Part shown: positions 1 to 5,703 of the stretch, in pieces
Position numbering within the stretch: position 1 is the stretch's first letter
Layout of the letters: each line of letters starts with the position of its first letter
Assembly: GCA_031292735.1 (NCBI GenBank)
Contig: JARLGP010000194.1
Location: 1-12,236, forward strand
Length of the DNA stretch: 12,236 bases
Source: Holophaga sp.
GTDB taxonomy: Bacteria > Acidobacteriota > Holophagae > Holophagales > Holophagaceae
Reading direction: 5' to 3'
Program-made: the position numbers and the translations under genes
The notes under the pieces: model-generated
Databases searched by the model: none
Seen by the model: the letters and a program-made list of their open reading frames with translations, nothing else
What the model was told of the DNA's origin: nothing

Positions 1-1800
1 CCAGGCCTCCGGCCGCGCCATGGCCGGCAGGGCGGTAGAGGCGGGCGGCCACAGCCGGGCCAGGGTGGCCCATCCGCCGGCATGGTCCAGGTGCGGGTGG
101 CTGAGCACCAGATGGACCGGCTCGCGCACCCCGCGCCGGCTCAGCACCCGGGCGATGCGGCGCGCGGCGCCCGGATCCGGGCCGGTGTCCACCAGGGTGG
201 CATCGCCGCCAGGCACGCGGAGCAGCAGGGCATCGCCCTGGCCGATGTCCACCGCCTCCACGCTGAGGGCGGGCGGGGCCCGGCCCACCCCGCCCGCGGC
301 CAGGAGGCCCAGGGACGCGGCGGAAAGCGCCGCGCACAGCCAGCGGGTGCGGCGCATGCGGGAATGCAGCTGGGCCAGCAGGATCCAGCCCAGCAGCAGC
401 GCGATCCAGGGCCACAGGTGGCCGGTGGCCAGCGGCACGATCCGGGCGAAGGCCGGCACCAGACGCTGCCCGGTCCAGCCCAGCAGGCCGCCCAGCGCCG
501 GCACCACGCCGGGCACCGGCAGCAGGATCAGGGCCAGGCAGGCCGGCGCCAGGAGCGCCACCAGGGGCAGCAGCAGCAGGTTGGCGGCCACCCCCCAGAG
601 CGGGGCGCCGCCGTGCAGCAGGGCCAGCAGCGGCAGGGTGGTGAGCCAGGGCGCCAGGGCCCGGGCGAAGGGCAGCGCGGCCCGCCCCAGCAGCGGCGAG
701 CACAGCCCGGCCATGGGTTCGCAGCCCCAGATCAGCCCGGTGAGCGCCAGCCAGGCCAGCAGGAATCCCGGTTCGCAGCCAGCGGCGGGGTGGCTCAGCA
801 GCCAGGCCAGGAGCGCCCCGTGCAGGGTGGCGGCCGGCGGCAGCTTCCAGCCGGTGCCCTGGCCCGCCGCCCAGGCGAGGCCCATGAGCAGCCCGCGCCA
901 CACCGGCGCGGTGAAGCCCACCACGGCGCAGTAGAGCATGGCCCCGGCGGCCCCGGCCAGACTCCCCCCCAGGTGGAACAGGCGGCGCCAGACGGCGGCC
1001 AGGAGGCCGGTGACCAGGGTCACCTGCAGCCCGGAAACCACCAGGGTATGGATGGTGCCGCTTTCGGCGAAGGGCGAAAAGAGCTCGTGGTCCCCGGGCG
1101 GAATGCCCAGGGTGAGGGCCCCCCACAGATCCCGCGCGGCGCCCGCCGGCAGCGGCAGGGCCTCGAACCGGCGCCGGGCGAACAGGACCAGGCGCAGCCT
1201 GGGCCATGGCCTGGCCGGGCCCAGCGGTTCCATGACCAGGGCGGAAGGGAGGTGGATCCGCCGGGGCGCGCCGTCGCTGCGGGCCCGCCACAGCGGTCGT
1301 TCCGGCAGGAACGCCGGGCGCGGCTCCACCGCCAGCAGTTCCCCGGGAAAGCGCACCGGGGTGCCGGGCTCGGGCGGCGGCGCCCCGCCCGCCGGAAGGC
1401 TCAAGGGCAGCACGGCGCCGCGCAGCGGCCCGGGCGACGCCACCCGGATGGCGCCGTGGCGGCTGGCCCCGGCCACCGTCCAGGGCGCCGCCAGCACCCC
1501 CTCGATCCGCTGGAAGCCGATGGGCAGCGCCGCTTCCCAGCGGGCCAGACGGCCCAGATGCCCCAGGGTGCCCCAGGCCAGGGCCAGCGCCAGGGGCAGC
1601 CAGGCCCAGCGGGGCCGCAGCACCAGCGGAGCGCTGGCCGCCACCGCCAGCCAGCCCGCGGCCAGGGCGGTCGCCGACAGCCGGCCGTCCCAGGTTTCGG
1701 GAACGGCCCAGGGCAGCGCGGAGGCGGCGGCCAGGGCCCAGGCCAGGGGCCAGAAGGCCTCACCGCTGATGCGCTGCCAAAGACGTTCCCGGGAATACAT
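1..1800 (-). CDS. comEC: ComEC/Rec2-family DNA internalisation channel protein (partial, C-terminus off the left edge)
   Basis: The minus strand is open from an ATG at 1800 to the window edge, giving 600 residues without a stop. I translated it by hand. The N-terminus is hydrophobic (about 15-80), then comes a soluble OB-like stretch (95-190). The ComEC/Competence membrane domain follows, with the family signature near 247-260 (SGTIHTLVVSGLQV) and many Leu/Ala-rich helices to about 510. A metallo-beta-lactamase domain begins at VDIGQGD (517-523) and carries the metal motif HPHLDH (568-573). In the family the membrane domain passes single-stranded DNA into the cytoplasm during natural transformation, and the metallo-beta-lactamase domain is thought to degrade one strand. 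Full-length members have about 700-800 residues, so some 100-200 are missing. The His usual in ISGLHV is Gln259 here. There is no clear Shine-Dalgarno before 1800; an in-frame TTG at 1818 is an alternative start. Confidence 0.93.
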   Translation of the reverse strand, partial: MYSRERLWQRISGEAFWPLAWALAAASALPWAVPETWDGRLSATALAAGWLAVAASAPLVLRPRWAWLPLALALAWGTLGHLGRLARWEAALPIGFQRIEGVLAAPWTVAGASRHGAIRVASPGPLRGAVLPLSLPAGGAPPPEPGTPVRFPGELLAVEPRPAFLPERPLWRARSDGAPRRIHLPSALVMEPLGPARPWPRLRLVLFARRRFEALPLPAGAARDLWGALTLGIPPGDHELFSPFAESGTIHTLVVSGLQVTLVTGLLAAVWRRLFHLGGSLAGAAGAMLYCAVVGFTAPVWRGLLMGLAWAAGQGTGWKLPPAATLHGALLAWLLSHPAAGCEPGFLLAWLALTGLIWGCEPMAGLCSPLLGRAALPFARALAPWLTTLPLLALLHGGAPLWGVAANLLLLPLVALLAPACLALILLPVPGVVPALGGLLGWTGQRLVPAFARIVPLATGHLWPWIALLLGWILLAQLHSRMRRTRWLCAALSAASLGLLAAGGVGRAPPALSVEAVDIGQGDALLLRVPGGDATLVDTGPDPGAARRIARVLSRRGVREPVHLVLSHPHLDHAGGWATLARLWPPASTALPAMARPEAW

Positions 1801-1807
1801 GGCAGCG

Positions 1808-1836
1808 ATGATCCACAACCGGATTCCCCCCGTCAA
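1808..1836 (-). promoter_or_regulatory. Candidate sigma-70-type promoter of comEC, possibly leaderless
   Basis: On the minus strand TTGACG (1836-1831, 5/6 match to the -35 consensus) is followed by a 17-nt spacer and GATCAT (1813-1808, 4/6 match to the -10 consensus). The first comEC codon begins 7 nt after the -10 element, so transcription would start at or next to the ATG. That would explain the lack of a Shine-Dalgarno sequence. The -10 lacks the first T, so this is only a candidate. Confidence 0.35.
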
Positions 1837-1878
1837 CCGGCTTCCGCAAGCCCGCCGATTTCAGCCACAATGGTGGCC

Positions 1879-2538
1879 ATGAGATACCCCAGTTTCCGCC
1901 GACTCGGCCTGATGGTCCTGCTCGCGCCCCAGCTCGCCGCCTGGAGCCCCCGCTTCCACGAAAGCCAGACCCTGCTGGCGGTGCGGCTGGCGCCCAGGCG
2001 CATGAGCGCCTTCCTGGAGGAGCACCCCAACGACCTGCTCCAGGGGGCCCGGGGCCAGACCAACGACCAGGTGCCCACGGTGGAGGAGGTCCAGGACCAG
2101 TTCCAGCGGGTGATCACCCTCTCCGAGGACAACGCCCGGCCCGAGCGGGTGGTGCGGGAACTGGGCACCCTGGCCCACCAGGTGCAGCTGCTGCTGGACC
2201 CCTCCGCCGTGCGCGGCGCCACCCCCCTGCGGGACACCTTCGAAACCTACGCCGACCATAACCTGCCCAAGCTGATCCTCAGCCGCGAGCCGTTCTGGGC
2301 GGTGACCGCGCCCCTGGATCCTCGCCCGCCCCTGCTCCGCTGGGCCAAGATCAAGTACGAGCGGCACCAGGCCCTGCTGGAGTGCTTCGACGAAAAGACC
2401 TCGCGCCGCACCGGCTCCTGGGACGATCTGTCGGTGCCCTTCGCCCAGCTCCAGCTGGCCTACTCCAACGGAGTCAACGCCACCGCCAACCTTTGGATCC
2501 AGCTCTGGCGCGCGGTGGGCGACCGCTGGCAAGATTAG
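1879..2538 (+). CDS. Small secreted protein resembling S1/P1 nuclease or zinc-dependent phospholipase C, metal site degenerate
   Basis: A 219-residue protein begins with a signal peptide: basic MRYPSFRR, a hydrophobic core, and likely cleavage after AA at residue 21. Cleavage would leave Trp22 as the mature N-terminus and place a His at mature position 6 (WSPRFH). In S1/P1 nucleases and zinc phospholipases C, the N-terminal Trp1 and a nearby His are zinc ligands. A further match is LGTLAHQVQLLLDP (95-108), which resembles the family helix with H-x-x-x-D, and FETY near 121-124, which resembles the last ligand helix. The Asp four residues after His100 is Leu here, the following His is absent, and the next His position is Arg118. 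Zinc binding is therefore probably partial and enzymatic activity is doubtful. An ATG nine bases upstream (1870) would add three residues. The gene diverges from comEC. The fold assignment is by eye and could be wrong. Confidence 0.7.
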   Translation: MRYPSFRRLGLMVLLAPQLAAWSPRFHESQTLLAVRLAPRRMSAFLEEHPNDLLQGARGQTNDQVPTVEEVQDQFQRVITLSEDNARPERVVRELGTLAHQVQLLLDPSAVRGATPLRDTFETYADHNLPKLILSREPFWAVTAPLDPRPPLLRWAKIKYERHQALLECFDEKTSRRTGSWDDLSVPFAQLQLAYSNGVNATANLWIQLWRAVGDRWQD

Positions 2539-2551
2539 GGGCCGTTGCGCT

Positions 2552-2579
2552 TTGCCATCCCGGGGATCGGCGTTATCGT
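2552..2579 (+). promoter_or_regulatory. Candidate promoter of the pseudokinase gene
   Basis: TTGCCA (2552-2557, 5/6 match to -35) is followed 16 nt later by TATCGT (2574-2579, 4/6 match to -10). The predicted start of transcription is near 2586, giving a leader of about 23 nt that contains the GGGGGA ribosome site at 2598-2603. The -10 lies inside a perfect palindrome, which could make it an operator. An alternative -10, GATAAT (2588-2593), has no good -35 partner. Confidence 0.35.
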
Positions 2580-2592
2580 AGGAGTACGATAA
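2573..2592. repeat. Perfect 8-bp inverted repeat with 4-bp centre (putative operator or leader hairpin)
   Basis: TTATCGTA, GGAG and TACGATAA form a perfect inverted repeat 16 bp upstream of the pseudokinase start codon and downstream of the preceding gene. The AT-rich arms stand out in this GC-rich sequence. As DNA it has the size and symmetry of a dimeric repressor site overlapping the candidate -10. As RNA it would form a hairpin presenting a GGAG loop, next to but separate from the true ribosome site GGGGGA. Which form matters cannot be told from sequence alone. Confidence 0.6.
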
Positions 2593-2608
2593 TCATTGGG
2601 GGAATGGC

Positions 2609-4300
2609 ATGGCTTCATATGACCGCCTGGGTTCTTTCCTCCTGGCCGATGTACTTGCAGCCGCCCCTTACGGTACGATCCACCGCGCCCTTTCCCTGGC
2701 TGGTTCCAGCTTCGAGCGGCACCATCTGGTGTGCACCTTCACGGACGAGCTGGTGGAGGCCGGGCTGGCCGCCCACGGGGCCGAGATCCAGCGGGTGGCC
2801 GCGGAACTGGGCACCCTTCGCGGGTTTCCCGCCAACTGCCAGTTCGAGTCCGGCAAGCCTCCCTTCCTGAGCTGCGATTACGTTACCGGCCGCAGTCTGG
2901 CCCAGGTGCTGGACAAGACCCGGGAAGAGCAGGTCCCGCTCGGAGTCGACCACGCCCTGAGCGTGGTGCACAGCATGGCCCAGGCCATCATCCAGATGCA
3001 CGACCGGGAGCTGCGCCACGGAGCGCTTTCTCCGCACAGCGTGTGGGTCAGCAACGACGGCGCCGTGCAGATCCTGGACGCCCCCATCGGCCCCGTGCTG
3101 CGTGAACTGCTGCCCAGGACGCCGGCCCTGAAGGCCGCGCTGGAACCCTATCGGCGCGCCGGCGAGGGCACTGCCTTCCAGCAGGACCTGTTCTCCCTGG
3201 GCGCGGTGCTCTACGAGCTCCTCACCCTGGAGCGGCTCCCGGCGGCCATTCCCGAGGCCCTCGGGCACGCCACCCTCAAGGCGGCCCAGGAGGAAGGCGG
3301 CATCCCGGAGCAGATCCTGGGCTTCCTGCAGCGCCTGCTCATGGTGGGCCAGCCGTTCACCAGCGCCGCGGAACTGGGCGGCGTGCTGGAACAGGTGCTC
3401 TACGACGGGGACTACAGCCCCACCACGTTCAACATGGCCTTCCTGATGCACACCCTGTTCCGGGAAGAGAACGAGGCCGACACCCAGGCCATGAAGCAGG
3501 ACCAGGGCACCAACTTCGCCCCGTACCTGCCGGCGGTCGCCCCCCTGGCGGCGCCCAGGAAGTCCGGCCGCGCCCTCTACTACCTGCTCGCGGCCGGAGC
3601 CGTGGTGGTGGCCGGCCTGTTCGGCGGCCTGTACTACCAGTTCCAGCAGGCCAGGCTGGAGTCCCAGAGCCAGCAGGCCAAGCTGGCCGCGCTCCAGCGG
3701 GACAACGAAGCGGCCACGGCCAAGCTCGCGGATATCGCCAAGCAGGAGGAGGCCCAGAAGGCCCTGGAGGACATGTTCGGCAAGCAGGCGGAACAGGCCA
3801 CCACCCAGGAAGCCCGGGCCAGCGCCCAGAAGGAGCTGGAGGCCGTGCGCCAGAAGACCAAGGACCTGGCCAAGCAGCGCGCCGACGCCCTGCGCGAGCG
3901 GCAGAAGCTCGCCCAGCAGGCCCAGAACTTCCGCGCCCCCATCGCCATCACCTACCAGCCGGCCCCCACCCCCGCCCCGGCCCCCGTGGCCGCGCCCAGC
4001 GCGCCGGTGCAGGATTCGCTGCCGGTGGTGACCCAGAAAGGCAGTCCGCAGATCCCGCGGGGGGCCAGGGAGTCCCTGCCCGCGGACCTGCGCGACTCCG
4101 AGATCAGGGTTTCGCTCAAGGTGTTCGTGGACGGCACCGGCCGGCCCCTGAAGGTGGTGATCCTCAAAGGCGTGGACGGCGGCTACAACGACTCGGCCCA
4201 GAACGCGGCGCTGGCCTCCACCTACGCCCCGGGCAGCAAGAACGGCAAGCCCGCCTCGGGCTGGCTGAACATGGAATTCAACTTCGGCAAGCCGCGCTAG
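2609..4300 (+). CDS. Membrane-anchored protein pseudokinase with periplasmic coiled coil and TonB C-terminal-like domain
   Basis: The protein has 563 residues. Residues 1-265 follow the Ser/Thr kinase fold: the catalytic-loop position reads HGALSPHSV (138-146), matching the spacing of HRDLKPENI, and subdomain IX is well kept (DLFSLGAVLYELLT, 193-206). Key catalytic features are missing. There is no glycine-rich loop, the subdomain II Lys is not evident (VCTFTDEL), HRD reads HGA, and DFG reads DAP (157-159). It is therefore most likely a pseudokinase that binds rather than phosphorylates. One membrane helix lies at about 323-343. A Gln/Ala/Lys-rich coiled coil (345-445) and a Pro/Ala-rich linker (450-467) follow. 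The C-terminal domain (about 480-563) resembles TonB-C/energy-transducer domains (VSLKVFVDGTGRPLKVVILKG). The predicted topology is kinase domain inside and TonB-like domain in the periplasm. The start is supported by GGGGG at 2598-2602, six bases before the ATG. The gene ends one base before a convergent gene. Confidence 0.9.
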   Translation: MASYDRLGSFLLADVLAAAPYGTIHRALSLAGSSFERHHLVCTFTDELVEAGLAAHGAEIQRVAAELGTLRGFPANCQFESGKPPFLSCDYVTGRSLAQVLDKTREEQVPLGVDHALSVVHSMAQAIIQMHDRELRHGALSPHSVWVSNDGAVQILDAPIGPVLRELLPRTPALKAALEPYRRAGEGTAFQQDLFSLGAVLYELLTLERLPAAIPEALGHATLKAAQEEGGIPEQILGFLQRLLMVGQPFTSAAELGGVLEQVLYDGDYSPTTFNMAFLMHTLFREENEADTQAMKQDQGTNFAPYLPAVAPLAAPRKSGRALYYLLAAGAVVVAGLFGGLYYQFQQARLESQSQQAKLAALQRDNEAATAKLADIAKQEEAQKALEDMFGKQAEQATTQEARASAQKELEAVRQKTKDLAKQRADALRERQKLAQQAQNFRAPIAITYQPAPTPAPAPVAAPSAPVQDSLPVVTQKGSPQIPRGARESLPADLRDSEIRVSLKVFVDGTGRPLKVVILKGVDGGYNDSAQNAALASTYAPGSKNGKPASGWLNMEFNFGKPR

Positions 4301-4301
4301 C

Positions 4302-5342
4302 CTAGGAGCCCAGCTTCAGCGGCTCGTCGTCATCCTCCTCCACGATGCGGATGTTGCCTTCCGCGCCCAGCAGCACCGCGTCTTCGAACATGTTGTGCAG
4401 CTTGGGCTCGAACTTCTCCGCCTGGAGCAGTCGGGGATCCTCGCCCAGGTCCACCGCGGTGCGTTCCAGGCCCTGGATCTCCAGCCCGGGGCCCAGGATG
4501 GCGGCCAGCAGCTTGCGCGGGTTGGCGGCCTCGCCCGGGGCGATGCGGGTGCGGAACAGAAGGTCGCCGCCCGCCCAGCGGCAGTCCTCCAGCAGCGGAC
4601 GGATATCCACCCGCTTCAGGCCCTTCTGGCCGCCGATCTTGGCGGGCTTGTCGATCTCGAACCGTTCGCTCCGGATGAAACCATCGATCCGCTCCCGGGC
4701 CTGGTCCAGCTCCGGCTCCGGACAGGTCCAGCGCCAGTGTGCGGCCCGGCACAGCTCCGCCACCGGCGAAGCGTAGTTGGGCACCTGCAGGCACTGGAGC
4801 ACCGCCAGGCCCTCAGGCGCGTGGGCGTTGATCAGCGCCGGCAGGTCCCCCAGCGGCACCGGCGCCGCTTCCAGCAGGACCGCGTCGGCCCACTCCGAGC
4901 AGCCCTCCACCAGGGCCGGCAACGGGTGCCCCAGGCGGACCGCGGGCCGGGGCGATTTCTCCAGCCCCGCGGCCACCGGCAGCCCGGCCTCCATGAGCGT
5001 CCGGACCAGGAGCGGCAGCGCCGGCTGGGCGCAGGCCGGAGCCCGCAGCGCGAAGCGCAGGCGCAGGGTCACCCGGTCGGGGTCGGTCTGCCAGAGGCTC
5101 ATCCGCCGCCGGCGCGAGGCTTCCAGCACGGTTTTCATGCGCGCCTGCAGCCGGCCCCACCGGGCCGGTTCCAGCCGGGCCTGGCGCAGGAGGAGCCAGG
5201 CGTGTTCCAGCCGCCGCTCGGCTTCCAGCGCCCCGAGCAGCTGCTCGAACGGCTCCGGTTCCGGCGGCTCCGCGGTGAGCATCCGGGCGAAGGTTTGCAG
5301 TGACTGGGGGCCCTGGGCGGGCACGGAGGCAGGGTTTTCCAT
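4302..5342 (-). CDS. DUF2344 (radical SAM-linked) domain protein with extra N- and C-terminal regions
   Basis: The protein has 346 residues. The centre (about 90-285) matches DUF2344/TIGR03936: a ferredoxin-like start (VTLRLRFALR), LMEAGLPVAAGLEKSPRPAVRLGHPLP (117-143), APEGLAVLQC (175-184), and the late block around KPAKIGGQKGLKRVDIRPLL (232-251) then FRTRI and NPRKLLAAILG. The family is usually a short protein encoded beside, or fused to, a radical SAM protein, often near rng/rplU; its role is unknown, with an RNA-linked function suspected. Here no radical SAM gene is visible and the gene stands alone. The usual FSHLDL near the domain start is lost (ACAQPALPLL), although a Pro-Arg-Pro motif remains. 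The first 85 residues are helical and charged, and the tail (305-346) ends in an acidic run. The start has GGAAG three bases upstream. The 3' end faces the pseudokinase gene with one base between them, leaving no room for a terminator. Confidence 0.85.
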   Translation of the reverse strand: MENPASVPAQGPQSLQTFARMLTAEPPEPEPFEQLLGALEAERRLEHAWLLLRQARLEPARWGRLQARMKTVLEASRRRRMSLWQTDPDRVTLRLRFALRAPACAQPALPLLVRTLMEAGLPVAAGLEKSPRPAVRLGHPLPALVEGCSEWADAVLLEAAPVPLGDLPALINAHAPEGLAVLQCLQVPNYASPVAELCRAAHWRWTCPEPELDQARERIDGFIRSERFEIDKPAKIGGQKGLKRVDIRPLLEDCRWAGGDLLFRTRIAPGEAANPRKLLAAILGPGLEIQGLERTAVDLGEDPRLLQAEKFEPKLHNMFEDAVLLGAEGNIRIVEEDDDEPLKLGS

Positions 5343-5412
5343 AGACTTCCAGTCTACCTGGGCGGGCCCCCGTGGCGCGCCGGAACCGAGGCGCCGGGGA
5401 CCCGGAGGTTTT

Positions 5413-5436
5413 CCGCGAAGCCTGCTGATTTCGCGG
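5413..5436. repeat. 7-bp perfect hairpin upstream of the DUF2344 gene
   Basis: CCGCGAA (5413-5419) and TTCGCGG (5430-5436) are perfectly complementary with a 10-nt loop. The hairpin lies 71-94 nt upstream of the DUF2344 start codon, probably in its leader or promoter. No T-tract follows on either strand, so it is not an intrinsic terminator. Confidence 0.4.
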
Positions 5437-5438
5437 TG

Positions 5439-5492
5439 GGGAATTCGGTAGTTCCTATGAGAATCATGTGATCGGGGGACTGCTGAATTCCC
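5439..5492. repeat. Split 8-bp inverted repeat GGGAATTC / GAATTCCC
   Basis: GGGAATTC (5439-5446) recurs in reverse complement at 5485-5492, with 38 nt between the arms. Each arm carries the palindrome GAATTC, so both could be half-sites or full sites for a protein. They lie upstream of the DUF2344 gene. Chance is possible, but AT-containing palindromes are uncommon in this GC-rich window. Confidence 0.35.
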
Positions 5493-5534
5493 AGTGCAGG
5501 GCGCAATGAGCCGATCGATATCAGGTTTTTACCA

Positions 5535-5586
5535 ATGGTGCCGCGCCTCTCCACGGACGCCCTCCGGGCCCGGGGCCATTTTTTTT
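5535..5586 (+). terminator. Possible plus-strand intrinsic terminator
   Basis: The segment 5535-5547 can pair with 5567-5579 over 11 of 13 positions (one GU pair, two mismatches) and is followed directly by eight Ts (5579-5586). No plus-strand gene ends nearby. It could stop antisense read-through or mark the end of a small plus-strand transcript. The mismatches and long loop make it uncertain. Confidence 0.3.
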
Positions 5587-5640
5587 CCCTGCCCGATACA
5601 AATAATTAGACACTTTGCCAGGCCAGCGCGCCGCCCGCCT

Positions 5641-5699
5641 CCATACCCGGTCCGGCTGGCGGAACACCCCGGTCCTTCCCCTGCCGCCGGGCCGGATGG
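5641..5699 (-). other. GC-rich imperfect stem after the last operon gene
   Basis: The arms 5687-5699 and 5641-5655 form ATGG:CCAT plus two CCGG:CCGG blocks, with one mismatch and a 2-nt bulge. The stem starts five bases after the stop codon of the gene ending at 5704. No T-tract follows, so if it ends transcription it does so by another route, or it protects the 3' end. Confidence 0.25.
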
Positions 5700-5703
5700 C
5701 ATG

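Larger units (their letters stand above)
5343..5703. other. Gene-poor 361-bp intergenic region with inverted repeats and an AT-rich island
   Basis: No convincing coding frame is present. It is the 5' region of the DUF2344 gene and the 3' region of the six-gene operon, both on the minus strand. It contains a 7-bp hairpin (5413-5436), an 8-bp split inverted repeat (5439-5446 and 5485-5492), a plus-strand hairpin with eight Ts (5535-5586), an AT-rich island (about 5594-5618) and a GC-rich stem just after the operon stop (5641-5699). A 66-codon GTG-start frame on the minus strand (5354-5554) has no ribosome site and no recognisable domain. Confidence 0.6.

Noticed and set aside
82..2538. Plus-strand open frame of 818 codons
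   Set aside because: Its first 590 or so codons are the antisense of comEC and give a Gln/Gly/Arg/Pro-rich sequence with no domain. Only the last 219-222 codons are a real gene.
4395..5303. Plus-strand open frame of 302 codons over the DUF2344 gene
   Set aside because: It is the antisense shadow of a gene with clear family motifs.
5354..5554. 66-codon minus-strand frame upstream of the DUF2344 gene
   Set aside because: It has a GTG start, no ribosome site, no recognisable domain, and covers the inverted repeats; it is more likely a leader region.
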